Shown one piece after another: positions 24,452-37,091 of a stretch of DNA of 64,000 nucleotides. The stretch is from the NCBI RefSeq assembly GCF_033958435.1, contig NC_134146.1, positions 25,318,501 to 25,382,500 on the forward strand. Direction: 5' to 3'. The stretch's first letter is position 1, and each line of letters opens with the position of its first letter. The translations under genes were made by a program, and so were the position numbers. This DNA comes from Carettochelys insculpta (lineage: Eukaryota; Chordata; Testudines; Carettochelyidae). The notes beneath the pieces are model-generated. The model did not search any database and was not told the origin of the DNA. It worked only from the letters and a program-made list of their open reading frames with translations.

Positions 24452-25936
24452 TCAGCCCTGGCCGAGGCTGGCTGGGGGCCGGGCGAACCAGCAGATACGG
24501 CAGGCGCCAGCAGGCGCCAGGTCCCCCTCGGTGGAAGGCCCCTCGGTGGCAGATGGCGGTGGGACGGCGGGTGGAGCAGGCAGGGTGGGCAGAGTGGCGG
24601 CCGGCGCGGCATGGGGGGCCAGGTAGTCCACGATGCGCTCAAATGTGCGCATAAAGGCCCCCCATGCCTCCTGGCGCCAGGCCAGCGCCCGCTCCTGTAG
24701 TGGGAGGCGCCGCTCGTCCACCTGCAGGCGCTGCTCCGAGACCTCCAGCTGCCGCCGGAGGATCGCCAGCAGCTGGGGGTCCGTCGCTGTCCGGTGGTGG
24801 TGCTGGGTCCGCCATCGGCCCCGCCCTGGGGCTGGTCGGTGCTCCACTGAGGAGCTGGCCTGCAGTGATGGCCCTGGTGGGCTCTCCAGGACCACTGACA
24901 CCTCGCCGGCGCTCTCCGGGCCCTCCAATGGTGCAGCTGCGGAACACGGGGGGGAAGAAGAGTGGAGACAGCCGTTAGTGTGGCCCCCGAGCTGTGGCCC
25001 TTGTCCCCCCACCCCTCTGCTGCTGGTTCCCCATCCCCGTCCCCGGGAGATGCTGCTGCTGCTGATGGGTGTCCCACCCCCTCCCCCCGGGGGACTCCAG
25101 GTTCCGCTCCCCTCATCCCCAGGGATGGGGCATGGCACTGTCGTGCTGGGGGGGCAGGGGCTGATGCACTCTTCTGAGGGACATGCCACTGCTGTCCTTG
25201 GGGCCATGGTCATGTGGGCATGTGGAGGGCTCTGGTCATGTCTGTTGTCCCCACCCCTCAAGCCCAGGGGTGTGCACCGGGGGGGGTACATACCTGATGG
25301 TCCGCTCCCACGGTCGGGGGACACCCTGTGGGCGGACACCCTGCTGGAGCTCCGGGACGGCAGCGCGATGTGGAGCCCCCCGTCACTGGAGGAGGATTCC
25401 GCCTCCTCCTCCTCCTCCAGCATCCCAGGGGTGGGCTTCTGGGGGGGGCCCTGCGGTGCGGGGCTTGCCTCCAGGGTGGACTCCGCCTCCGGGGCCTGCT
25501 GGGGCTCGTCGCCCAAGGTGTCAAGAGTGGCCGGCGGGGAGGAGGTGTGCCGGGGGCCCAGGATTTCCCTGAGCTCCCTGTAAAACGGGCAAGTGGTGGG
25601 GGCAGCCCCAGATCAGCTGGCCACATCCTGGGCCCGGGCGTAACCCTGCCGCAGCTCCTTGACCTTACTCCTGATGTGGTCAGGAGTGCGGGCAGGGTGA
25701 CCCCGGGCGGCCAGGCCCTCGGCCAGCCGAGCAAATGCATCTGCGTTCCGCCTCTTGCTCCCCATTACCTGGAGCACCTCCTCCTCGCTCCAGAGCCCCA
25801 GCAGGTCCCGGATCTCGCCCTCCGTCCAGGAGGGGCCCCGCTGCTTCTTCCCCAGCTGGCTGCCAGCCTGGAAGCCCTGGCTCCCCTTGGGGGGGGTGCC
25901 CTGGGGGCGCTTGGGGGGCTGGCGGGTGGCCATCAC
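24452..25936 (-). CDS. Harbinger Myb/SANT-like DNA-binding protein, two exons, one internal stop
   Basis: This is the second Harbinger protein; in the family it binds the transposase, helps its nuclear entry and recognises the element ends. Start Met is at 25936. A basic Pro/Lys-rich N-terminus precedes the Myb/SANT domain (about residues 35-103) with W37 and W49 and the motif 'IRSKVKELRQGYARAQD'. Exon 1 ends in phase 1 at 25294 (donor GTATGT). The intron is 25293-24937 (357 bp, acceptor CCGCAG), a multiple of three, so the unspliced frame also stays open. Exon 2 gives a Gln/Arg/Glu-rich helix ('RRQLEVSEQRLQVDERRL'), a probable coiled coil, then a Pro/Ala-rich end. Codon 108 (25613-25615) is TGA; the related gene at 57869 has a sense codon there. 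Frames on both sides agree, so this is one nonsense change in an otherwise intact gene of 375 codons. Confidence 0.85.
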
Positions 25937-26610
25937 AGCGGGGGGGGGTGTCTCTGGGCTGCAGGGAGGCGTGCAGGCTGGCCGCGTAGCTGTGCTGCCG
26001 CCTCCACGCTCTCTCAGCTTCCTGCACAGGAAGGCAGGGGGCGGGGAGCTTTAAGGGGCCGCTGCACGTGGCGACCATAGAGCTCAGGGGCTGGAGAGAG
26101 CGTCTCTCAACCCCTCAGCTGATGGCCGCCATGGCGGATCCCACTATTTCGATGTTGTGGGACGCGGATCAGCTACAGGTGCCCTACTTCGACGTTCAAC
26201 GTCAAAGTAGGGCACTATTCCCATCTCCTCATGAGGATAGCGACTTCGACGTCTTGCCGCCTTACATCGATGTCAACTTCGAAATAGCGCTCGCCACGTG
26301 TAGACGTGGTGGGCGCTATTTCGAAGTTGGCGCGGCTACTTCGAAGTAGCCGGCATGTGTAGATGCGGCTACTGTCTCATAGACATAGAAATGTTGCATG
26401 TTGTTTTAACATTTCCTTCAATAAGACATTACCTCAGCCTCTTTCCCACTATCTCACCACTCCTCCTCCCCCTCCCCCACAGACATTTTCTGCATTGTGG
26501 TAGTAAGTACAACAAACACTATGTAACTAAATAGTCTACAACAGAGGCCTTTGATTCAGTGAATAGTTTGAAACACTGGAAGGAGGCGGAGGAACATGAA
26601 GCACATAACT

Positions 26611-27416
26611 AAGGCTCTACCAAAGTCATAGTCCATTTTCGGTCAATTTCATGGTCATGGTATTTTAAAAATCATAAATTTCATTATTTCAGCTATTTAA
26701 ATCTAAAATTTTACAGTGTTGTAATTTTAGGCACCCTGACCCACAAACGAGTTGTGTGGGGAGGGGGGCGGTCACAAAGTTATGAGGTGGGGGGAAGTGC
26801 AGTACTGCTACCAATGCTCCTGTGCTGCTGATGGTAGAGGTGCTGCCTTCTGAGCTGGGCAAATGGAGAATGGTGGCCACTGGCCAGGATCCCAGATCTG
26901 AAGGCAGGGCCATGGCCCATGGTAATGCAGAAGTAAGCATGACATGGTAGAGTATTGCAACTTTTACTTCTGTACTGCTGCCTGCAGAGCTAGACCCTCA
27001 GCCAGCAGCTGCCACTCTCTGGCTGCCCAGCTCTGAAAGCAGCAGTGCAGAAGTAAGAGTAGCATGGTATGGTATTGCCCCTCTTACTTCTATGCTGCTG
27101 TTGGTGTCTTCAGAGCTGGTTGCCCATCCTACAGCTGCTGCTTTCCAGCTACCCAGCTTTGAAGGCAACACAGAAGTAACAGTGACTATATTGCAATCTC
27201 ACCTGCATCCCCTCAAATATTTTATGACCTCTTGCAACTTCCTTTGTGGTTAGGACCCCCAATTTGAGAATCACTGATCTCCCCTGTGAAATCTTTATAG
27301 TAGAGTAAAAAATGTAAAAGACCAGAATTCATGAGGAGTTGGAGGAGTGGGACCAGATTTCATGGTCAGTGATGCTGTGATGGTTTTTCATGGTTATGAA
27401 TTTAGTGGCACCCTAA
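26611..27416. mobile_element. Nonautonomous hAT-like element
   Basis: The left end 'aaggctctaccaaagtcata' and right end 'gaatttagtggcaccct' are imperfect inverted repeats. 'gtcaatttcatggtcatgg' near the left is echoed by 'gtgatggtttttcatggtta' near the right. Flanks 'acataact' and 'tgataact' agree at 6 of 8 positions, as expected of a worn 8-bp duplication. The middle has three related units around 'gcagaagtaag' and 'cttacttct' alternating in orientation. No transposase remains. Confidence 0.6.
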
Positions 27417-27418
27417 TG

Positions 27419-30400
27419 ATAACTGTGCAAAAGATCAGCTTGAAACATTGAAAAAATGCTACCTCACCAAACATGTTCATCACTTGTCTGGAGAGTGGAA
27501 TCTGACACTAGGTGGGAAGACTCAATTACACAGGAAACATCCTATACATAGGATGTATAAGTGACATTGTTGAATGACAGACATGTCTGTATCTATTGCT
27601 TGTTGGAAATTTTAGTCTACTAAATCCAGAATGCAAATGGACAGAGATTCTTCACAAAAGTGGCAAGACCCTTGAACACGTTACTCCAGTATTTTTTCCA
27701 TCTGTGGCAAAAAAAAAAAAATTGTGAGACAGGTTAGATGATGGCTGCCAGCATCTCCAGCATGTCCCATTTGCATAAGTGACCTGATGATAGAATCAAG
27801 GGTCTGAGGTTCAGAAAGCAACAAGTGATTTTGGGCATCCAGTTTGAGACATCATGAAGGGATACTGTTTTCAGAAAGTATTACATATCTGCCCTCTGAA
27901 AGGCAAGCCTCTTTTAGGTGTCTCAAATTGGACACCCAAAAACTAATGCACTCAAAATCACTACTCATTTCTGAAAAGTTAAGCTGGGAATTAGACAAGC
28001 ATTGCAGGAGGATGATCAGTGGAGACCATTTTGGGAAAGGGAGCAGTAGAAGAAATGAGAGTTACCCTAAAAATTGGAATCCAGATTGTTAGCAGTTAAA
28101 ATGAATATGAGTTTGGAGGAATGTCTAAATTAAGAGCTAGGAGAAAGGCAGCGGAAGCTGCATGGCACATAATTTGAACTGAAACATTGGTAATACAACT
28201 GTATCTGTATATCCTGAAAAGGGCAGAATACAAATTACATCTGAGCTAGAGCAAGGACAGGAGAAGAACCCAGAAGTAAATTCTGTAAAGACAACTGGGT
28301 ATCAGATTAAGGAGCTAATTAAAACAACACCTAGTCAAGAATAAAAACCAGATGCACATATAGAAATGCAAGACGATTAAAAGCAAAAATGGATGAATTA
28401 GAATGCCTTGCAATGGACAAGGACCTTGATATAACAGATACTGTAATGGTACAACAAAACCCAGTGGTTTATTATAATAGCTGGTGACAAACCACAAAGG
28501 AACAAGATTATGCCAAAATGGTAGGGGAAGTATTGCTGCATCTAAAGGACTTCATGGCATCTAGCGAGACGAGGATTCTGCCTGGAGAAGACAACATATC
28601 TAATACAAATCCCAAGCTGTACAGCCCTACCAACTGGGGAAACCAGCTGTCTCTGACCAACTGGGGAAACGCTTATTACCTACCACCCTTGTCGCAATTT
28701 CACACATGCTATCTGGCAACCTTTCTACCAATACAATTAGATTCTTACAACCAGCCTCTTGATAAAGAAAGAGAAATTGAATGCATAATACAGCAAGATG
28801 AAAGATGAAGTACAAACTGACAATGGAGGACTTCAACTATATATAAAAACTGTTAAAATAGCACAAGAGAACAAAGTTTCAAAAAAAATTTCTTGACCCT
28901 GTAAGTAATTGAGGGGGTCTGATCCAGTAATGCAATTCTCATATTCCTAAAAACACATCAGTGAAACAGACTAGAGCTCTCAACCTTACCCTTTCCTTCC
29001 CTGACCCTTCTGATGTTCTACTTAACACTTCATTAATCTTGAACCTTAGGGTTGAATTAACATTTTCCCACATAATATATTATGTTTTACTAATTATACA
29101 CGTTCCTTCAATATTTTTAATCACAACAATTAGGTTCAAGAAGAACAAATGATAACCCAGCCACAGACTGTTTCCTTCCGCAACCCCAGTTATAATACAT
29201 GTTTTTGCTAAAGCAAATTGCATTTAAATTTGCTGTTTTAGGAAACACAGTGTACTGGTTTGTTTTGGACAAGAATACTTTAAAAGATATTAACTACACA
29301 TTAGTCACATACCAGTTTCAGAGACTATGAAGCAAAACAAATAACAATTTTGGATGTTGAGACATAACCACAGCTGTTGCATATTCCAGAAGCTCTACTT
29401 TTTATTATTCCTGAAAATTAAAGAGTTATTTCTTATAAAAATGTGAAAGACTAAATACTTTGCCAATATCTTTTGGAAAAAATCCTGTTTCATTACTTAT
29501 TAATCATCACCAAAATGAAGAATACATGCTCTACATATGCACACACACAAAATATACAATATTATATATACAGTACATTCTTTGAAATTTAAACACAATT
29601 GCACTTTGAACTCTGTTTCAGTACAAAATGTTCTACAGTGGGAAAAGCTGATTACATTTTAACCTAAATTATTTATTAACGCTTTCTCTGCAAAATATAC
29701 TGTTGGCAGATGTCCTTCCTTAGACTACTCTTCAGACCAAATTCTACCCTTAAATCCCCTGAAACCCAACTGATGTCCCCAGGGACATTTAAGGTACAGA
29801 TCGGTACAGAATTTCAGACCTAAACCAAAACTCCATCACAACAACAGGAGCCTTTCAATTAATTTCAGTGATCTCTGGATCAGGCCAATAGTCAGTATCT
29901 TCACCAGAAGTTTTTAAGTATTGCGATTTTTATAAATTGTAAATAGCATTTTGGAAATCACATCTAAAATGTCATGCTTTACTACTTACAGCCAGAAATA
30001 AATGATGTAATACCACTGTAGAAAAGCAAGATCACTGCTAGGATACTCTCTGTCAATTGTTATTCTGGTCCTGTGGTGGTCCACATCCTCTCATGACATG
30101 GCACTCCAGCCAGGTCATACTGTATTCTGCATCACTTCCAGAGTACAAGAAAAGCTTCCAGTCCCTCCATCTGGTCTGTCACCCTCAAATCTGGGCCTAG
30201 ATATTCATGTGCCTTTATTCCAGGGTTTCCAGTAGTCCATATTCCCTTTTCAGGGCATCCCCTTATCAGTGCTTGGTAGGAGAATCATTCATAGTCAAGG
30301 CACCCTTTTACAGAAAGTCAAGGTTTATTACCCCCATCTCCTTAGCTACCATCTCCTTAGACTTCTGCCTTCCACATTTTTCTGTCTCCCTTTACCCTGC

Positions 30401-32922
30401 AAGGAATCTTCATCCTCCCTGCTGATCTCTTCAATCCTACTATCAGGAGAGTAATTGCAAAGTTTTTACCTGCTTCAAACTTTCTGTTTATAATACCACA
30501 CAACTCCTCCCCAGAGGGATGTCATTACTGGGGCTTGACCTACCTTGCATCTGCAAACAGGTCAGCTAATAGAGTGCTGACTCCTATTAACCCTTTGTTC
30601 ACCTGTGTGCGGTACACAGCCTAGCATAAATGCTCACAAACTGTGAAAATCGAGAGAGAAATATTTTAAAGAGAAAAGCCAAGATAAGTCATAGAATACA
30701 CCTACATGGAGAGCTTTTGTGCTAGAAGGGAGTGAGAGAGAGAAAGAGGGACAGACAAACAGAGAGAGACTGACCACTGTGGTTCTCTTTAACTCTGAGG
30801 GTAGAAGTTCTGAAAATTCTTCCTTATGCTTTCAAAAATGAAAGAAAAAGATATGTGTAGTGACCCAAATATTGTGATACACTCAGCTCAACGTAGTTTT
30901 ATACCATTAGGAAGTTATGTCAGTTTTATATGGACATTGTTTTTTGTTTTTAATAAACCATGTTGCTCTACTGGGAAGTTATTTGCATAGCCATAGTCTT
31001 AAAATACATTTAGTGAAAGCAGTCGTGGAGATATTTGTGTTTCACTTCAGCCAATGGAGATATCTCCCCAAAGTTACATGATACATCACCATGAACTGCC
31101 ACCAGAGAAAACCTTCTAGGAAAAAATCCCTGAGAATTTTCTATGTTCCCATCAATTTCCAATTGGGGATGGAGTTTGCTCTTCCTTTTATGCAATATCC
31201 CCACTCCACAAAACTGGCAGATTCCCAGCCTAGCTTCTATGCCCCCTGAACCCTTCAACAGCATGGCTTGGCTCCAGTGGGGGTGATGTATTTGCAGGAA
31301 CCCACTATGGTCACAGCTGCAGCAGAGGGACATGGAGGCAGAGCTTACTAATCAAGTGAGGAGGGGGAAAGTGGATTAATGTACTTCTCAAGCCCTAAAC
31401 TGCTGCTCTTCCTCCCCTGGTTTTCCCTAACCCCCTGTTTCAGCATCCAGGAGCAGAGTGGACATTGTTGAGAAGTCATCTGCGTCCCTAATCTACACAG
31501 AGGAGGGGAGAGGTCACACTGAAGAGCCCTGCATGTGCAAATTTAAGATCTGTTATCATGGATCATAACAATAGCGATTTGGCCCAAAATAAAGTTTGAC
31601 TCTAACTCCACATTTAGGCACTTTATTTTCAGAGGGGCTGAGAGCCAACAACCCTTTCGAAAGCCAACAGAAGATCTAGGTGCTCAGCACCTCTGATGAT
31701 TAAAATACCTAACTACAGATTTTGACCACTAACTTCAGTAAACCAGGTCTGTTGGCCGTGGTATATTGCACATGCCCCTGCAATAACACTGAAATTTAGC
31801 TTATTTGATTCACTACTGGAAGATGCTCAGATACTACATTGATTATCCATTGTATAAGAATCCTGGCGAAAGAGAATAGATTAGCCATCCCCAGCTTTTC
31901 CTAATTTAATATTCAAATTAAGGGACATTGTTCATTTCTGCAGTGCAAGTGAAAAGTACTTTCAGGTGCTACTATTGTCCCTTTGCCAAACTGTGGTTTT
32001 ACAATCACATTTCCCCTATTTTTAAAGCCTCTCTTCCATGTCACTGTCTGAAACACGCACAAAACATGTATTCATGTGCTTAACTTTGTATGTGTGAGCA
32101 AGCCCAGCGAAGACTATTCATATGTATTGTTAACTACCTGCGTGTACATGTATAAGTGCCAGATGAAAACCAAACTTGGAAAAACAATTACTACACAGGA
32201 AAAGATTTAATGATTATACACCAAATGCTATAAATCACACAAAACAAATATATTTGGGGAGGAAAACAGAGCAAATATTTCTCTAGTATCTATCTGTCTT
32301 AATTATTTTACTTGTAACAATAATAGATTGGAAAACTTTGAGGCAGAAGAGTAACTTCAATTGTTAGTATCCATTTAACTAATTTGTAAATATAATAAAC
32401 TACTTTTCCAGATAACAAAATTATTTGGTTTCTGAGAGGACTTTTAAAAATAAAATTATTTAACAGATTTTAGTTGCATGTGGAACTATGTCATACATAT
32501 CTCCATTCCATCTCATTTATTTGGCCTCAGTGATGTAATATTTGGAGAAGAAATATTTTGGCCCTTCTATTTGGACATCTTACAGTTTCCTTCAGTTATA
32601 TGTTAAAATGTAATTTAAGGCCAAAATCTGTACTAACACATACAAGTTTAAGGATCTGCTCCTGCATTGTCATAGGCTGATAAATAACTTTACTCTTTTG
32701 TGTAATTCCACTTACTTCAAATAGCTATTTATGTGAATAAAGCTACTTACCTGCTTATGTGCTTGCATACTCTTAAGACCCAAAACAGCAAAGCATCCCT
32801 ATCCTAGAAAACTTCTAAAGCTAAGCACATGCTTAAGTGCTTTCCTGAATCTGGGCTTTAATCATGAGTAACTCCCCTGTAATTAAACTTGTGGAAGTCT
32901 GGCATTACTAAGAAGAAAACAA
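27419..32922. other. No feature recognised
   Basis: Long, mainly AT-rich stretch without a recognised exon or clear repeat. 30060-30620 is less AT-rich and looks repeat-like but has no readable termini. A 107-codon minus frame (31010-31333) has no recognisable domain. An A13 run lies near 27709-27721. Confidence 0.45.
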
Positions 32923-32975
32923 GCAAACCAAACCAAACCAAACCAAACCAAGCAAGCAAGCAAACACACACAAAA
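32923..32975. repeat. (AAACC)n/(AAGC)n/(CA)n simple repeat
   Basis: Six tandem copies of 'aaacc', then about four of 'aagc', then a short 'ca' run. Open frames crossing it are artefacts. Confidence 0.9.
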
Positions 32976-33655
32976 ATAACAATAAAACAAGTCCCATGGT
33001 TTTTTTTTTCAATTTTTTTACGATTCCACCTACTAACCACACCACTCCAGCAACCCATGCAAAGCGTCAGCCCCAACGTACTATTCCAATGATGGGGGTG
33101 TAACTGTAACACATAAAACAATTTTCAAAGCAATTTACAATAAACATCAAGCCAAACTCCTCAGTCAGATGGATGAAAATCTGGTTGTGTTATTCTGGAC
33201 CACAGATTTTTGCCCCTTTCATTTTCAAATTATTTAATATTTGTCAGAAAGTACAGCCAGAGGAATCTTCTTTTTTACAGCGACGGAGGATACGCTCATC
33301 TCAAAAAGGGGCAAATCACAAAAGGAAAAATTGTATACATGCATTTTCCTGCACTTCTCTGCACCTAATTATCTTCCCATTAAGGCTGACATCTGGCTTT
33401 AACCAGTACTGTTGGGGTAGAGAAAATACTGCCTGGTGCATGCTCTGCCACAGAGAGCCTGCCAGCTAACGTGCGGGTCCATGGAAAGCTGTAGAGCACC
33501 ATGGGATGCACTTTGCTGTTTCTCTGCGTGAGATGCATGTCCACCATCTGCCAGATAAACTTGCTGCTACTGGCAGTATCTGTACTAGAGGCTTCGAGGA
33601 TCTGCAAACCCAGCCTGAAGATCATAGCCCTGCTTAAGTCTGTAGTACTCATGTT

Positions 33656-33838
33656 CAGTGTTCCCTGTAAGCTGAACGCTTGTGTGGCCACTCAGGAGAG
33701 ATTCAGATGCTGCCCAAATGTTAGAAGAGTACTCACAGCTAGGTTTTCTGTTTCTACTGGTGGTGCACATAAAAAGTGTATTCTGCACATAGATGGAAAA
33801 AATCCACATGTAGATGGAAAAGATTAGAGTGCACATTG
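33656..33838. mobile_element. Short hAT-like MITE
   Basis: The left end 'cagtgttccctgtaagct' mirrors the right end 'gattagagtgcacattg'. The interior has 'tattctgcacatagatgg' and 'ccacatgtagatgg'. Flanks 'ctcatgtt' and 'ctcacatc' agree at 5 of 8 sites and all three differences are transitions, consistent with an old 8-bp duplication. Confidence 0.6.
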
Positions 33839-33872
33839 CTCACATCTTAGTTCATTGCCCAGCCAGCCAGCC

Positions 33873-34006
33873 ACAGGTGCTGGAATTAGAACAGGTAGAG
33901 GTGCTGCTGCATCCCTAGCTTGAAGTTGTTTTAATTATATACAAAGTTTACATTTTGGTGCAATGGCTCTGATTACCCCCACTGTACAAACTGTTCTAGC
34001 ACCCTG
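33873..34006 (-). mobile_element. MITE with 'ggtgctgga' ends
   Basis: It reads 'acaggtgctggaattagaac' to 'actgttctagcaccctg', an inverted-end element of about 134 bp. The reverse complement matches the copy at 49166-49315, including 'gagccattgcacc' and the 'gcagcagcacc' block. Noncoding; superfamily uncertain. Confidence 0.6.
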
Positions 34007-34009
34007 GAT

Positions 34010-35243
34010 CCAGCCCTGCTGTCTGCCACAGAAGCAGATTCAACTTACATTCCTTCCTTCTCCGCTACCCTCGCCAAGCGTAGGGTAGAAATGAAGCCCA
34101 AATGATATCGTGCATTTCTTCTTAGAGAGCTAATTTAATGCTCAGTCCTGCATGTCCCTGAACACTAGGACCCCAATCCAGAAAACCACCTTGCAGGGTA
34201 TAGCACTTGGCCCCCTTTATTAGCAATCTATGGTACTCCACAGTGCTGCTCAATTCTGACAGAAAACCTTTGGTTGACACAACAAAATCTGAAATAGATG
34301 ATAATCTGAAACTACTTTAAATGGGTCACTATAAATTGCACTCAGAATAACCCTTAAAGCCGCATCAAATAATTAGTGGTGTTCACTGAATCACAAAGAA
34401 AAGGAGTGAGTGTTCATTATACTACCTTCCTAAACAATATATCATCATTCATTATCAAAGGCTGTAGCCCAGCCACACCTGAAACAGAAAAGGCAGTGGA
34501 GCCGTGGCGTCTTATACCTCCCTAACTTCTCCTTGCCCCTCACTCTGTCCTTTGCCGCCCTTCCTGCATAGCACAGGTAGACTTTTCCCCAATTAGTATT
34601 TACAGACAACAATAGTTCAAGTAAATATAAATAAGCTATTTTAAACCCAAGAGAAGTGAAGAACAACTCCCACCTCTAAAACTCCTTTAACCATAACATC
34701 TAATGGGGCCAATGGAGGCCAGAGAGGAGTCAGGAACAAGACAGCCAGTCTGGAGGTTAAGCTAGGAGAACTGGGCTACGCAGTGAGAGACCCTGGCAGG
34801 AGCATAGCCATTATCTCCAGCCCGGCCCATGAGTTCCAGAACACTTTGACTTCATGGGCGGTAGTTTGCCTGCCCTTTCTGCCTCAGTCACTGTAACGGT
34901 GCAACTCAGTCAGGCTTGTTTTTACACTGCCTCTATTATCCATGCCTCTCTAGAACAACCCTCCCATTCCTATGCCTCTACAATCATGAGCCACTCACCC
35001 CTAAAAAAAACCCAAGAAACTGAATTTTACAATATGATGGGATTTTTATATTAGAGCTCATTTCATCCATCTTCTCAAGCTGAGTTTCTTGCCTAATGAC
35101 ACAAGATTTGGTTGTATTGCAAATCCTCTGACAAACCTTCTAAAGTTTGGCTTAGAAATCTTCAGTCTACTGTAGTAGTGATTCTCTGACCAAAGCTCCA
35201 GTCTACAGGAAGTTCAGGAACGGAAGGTGCCTCTTTCTTAATT
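34010..35243. other. No feature recognised
   Basis: No exon or repeat family recognised. Confidence 0.45.
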
Positions 35244-35478
35244 ATTAGAGGGGAAGCCATGTTAGTCTGTATCCAAAAAACAACAAGAAATCCTGTGGCA
35301 CCTTATAGACTAACAGATTTATTAGAGCATGAATTTTCATGGGGAAAGACCCAGTTCATCAGATGGATTATCATTCATAAATATATGCATCTCATGAAGT
35401 AGGTCTTTGCCCATGACAGCTTATGTCCCAATAAATCTGTTAGTCTATACGGTGCTACAGGACTTCTCATTGTTCTTA
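35244..35478. mobile_element. Inverted SINE pair (fold-back)
   Basis: A plus-strand turtle SINE (about 35244-35366; 'gaagccatgttagtctgtat', 'ctgtggcaccttatagacta') is followed, about 20 bp later, by a minus-strand copy (about 35386-35478; 'tctgttagtctatacggtgc', 'acaggacttctcattgttct'). The plus copy has the tRNA-like head and the minus copy lacks it. Flanks 'ttcttaattattag' and 'ttcttacctaattag' are similar, so the pair may have inserted as one unit. Confidence 0.75.
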
Positions 35479-35776
35479 CCTAATTAGAAACCCAACTTCT
35501 CAGGCAAATTTGACCATAGTTTACAAATCTTTCCCTACTCTGGCTGAGGGAAAGAGGAGATTTGCTACAGAGCTGCCTGAGAAGCATAGACCTCACATCT
35601 TATCAATTTCCTCCTCCAGGAAGAAATATATTCCAATTTTACACAATGTGAGTTTTGAGTTTTATTATAGGCTATTTTTGGTCATTTTAAAATAAGTGAA
35701 ATGCTGTTGTGAGACCTCTGTTTTTTTTTTATTAGTAGTATCATTTCAAAATGCTGTGGTTTGGTAATGACAGACT

Positions 35777-35838
35777 GGCCAAATTCATCCTGGATGTAGC
35801 TCCATGGACTTCCGTGGAGTTACATCTGAGATGAATTT
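35777..35838. repeat. Short palindromic repeat
   Basis: A 62-bp imperfect palindrome centred on 'ccatggacttccgtgg', with arms 'aaattcatcctggatgtagc' and 'acatctgagatgaattt'. It looks like a worn hairpin-type repeat. No target duplication seen. Confidence 0.5.
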
Positions 35839-36228
35839 AGAGAACTTTGTTTACAAACTGTGGTGATCTGATTTAATTCAGCAACAGTACAGGAAAAAGC
35901 AAAGTGAAACAGACTGACTACAGTGAGATATGAGGAAGTAATTATGATAATCATTCTGTTCTTCAAGATGTGCCAAAATAGAGATTGAGGAAATTATCAA
36001 CAAGTTAGTTTAATATCCATACTGGGAAAAAATACTCTAACAAATAATAATTGATTTGGATGCACTCAGAAAAGCCTAATGAGTCATAAACACCATGGGC
36101 TCTTTAGCAGAGTTCATGCCACATAAACTCAATGTCTTATTTGACAAAATTACAAGTACCAGCATAGAGCCTGATCCTTAAGCTCCATGGGAGTTTTGCC
36201 TGAGTAAGGACTGCATGGGTAGATACTA

Positions 36229-36555
36229 TAGGTTGAACCTCTCTAATCCAGCACCATTGGGACCTGACTGGTGCTGGATAAGAGAATTTGCCAGATCACA
36301 GGAGCTCAATATTGTCTAGCAGCATTACCAACACTTCCACTACTTACTGAACTCTTGGAAGACATTTAGGGGTATATTACAGCTAAATAGCAGTACAGAA
36401 CACTGAGAGCCCAGATTGGTGGCTGGAAACAAACTTCATGGGACCACAGGATATTTGGCCACACCCCTAAAAAGTGGTCATTTGGTTAACTAAAATTATG
36501 CTGGATTATAGATGTTACTGGATGAGAGAGTTCCAGAATAGAGAGGTTCAACCTG
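36229..36555. mobile_element. Tigger-like (TcMar) MITE, TA target
   Basis: It is flanked by TA (36227-36228 and 36556-36557). The left end 'taggttgaacctctctaatc' mirrors the right end 'gaatagagaggttcaacctg'. Sub-terminal 'catccagtaacatctataat'-type sequence on the right strand pairs with 'aatccagcaccattgggacc' on the left. 327 bp, noncoding, same family as 1030-1509 but better preserved. Confidence 0.82.
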
Positions 36556-37091
36556 TAGTAAAAATTATTAAACACTTTGTAAGCATCTGGAGGATAACAG
36601 GATAACAAGCAATAGCCAGCTTAGATTTGTCAAGAACAAAGACAGTTACCAATGGTTCACTGTGAGATTGGGAGGGTATATTTAGTGCATTCCCATGGGG
36701 ATTGGTCCTGAGTCCACTATTATTTAATATTTACATAAATGATTCAGATAATACAGTGGAAAGTAGGCTTATAAAAACTGTAGTTGATGTCAAGCTGGGA
36801 GGGTTGACAAACACTTTGGAGTACAGCAATAGCACTCAGAATGACATTAACAAAATGGAGAACTGGACTAATGCAACAAAATGAAATTCAATAAAGACAA
36901 GTGCAAAGTAAGCCATAGAGGCAGAAAAATTCAAATACACAACAAAATGGGGAATAACTGGAAAAGTAGTAGTACTGCTGAAAAGGATCTGTAAGTAATG
37001 GTGGATCATAAATTGAAAGTGTCATCAATGTGACACAGTTGCAAAAAGGATTAGTATCATTCTAGAATGAATTAAAAGGAGTGTCTTATGG

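Larger units (their letters stand above)
22286..26370 (+). mobile_element. Complete PIF/Harbinger DNA transposon, 4085 bp
   Basis: The element starts 'agctacgtctacacgtg' and ends 'catgtgtagatgcggct', flanked by the perfect 3-bp duplication 'act' (22283-22285 and 26371-26373). Both sub-terminal regions carry dense small palindromes such as 'gtcgacgttcaacgtcgac' and repeated 'tatttcgatg' or 'acttcga' boxes, plausible transposase-binding arrays. It carries the two genes expected of an autonomous Harbinger, in convergent orientation: a DDE transposase on + (22643-24252) and a Myb/SANT-like protein on - (24452-25936). The GC-rich body contrasts sharply with the AT-rich flanks. Three in-frame stops suggest this copy is recently dead rather than ancient. 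Confidence 0.93.

Noticed and set aside
30060..30620. Repeat-like segment considered as a solo LTR
   Set aside because: No TG...CA ends, no target duplication and no polyadenylation signal in the right place could be read.
31010..31333. 107-codon minus-strand frame with several Cys and His
   Set aside because: No zinc-finger spacing, no splice sites, and the sequence looks like ordinary noncoding DNA.
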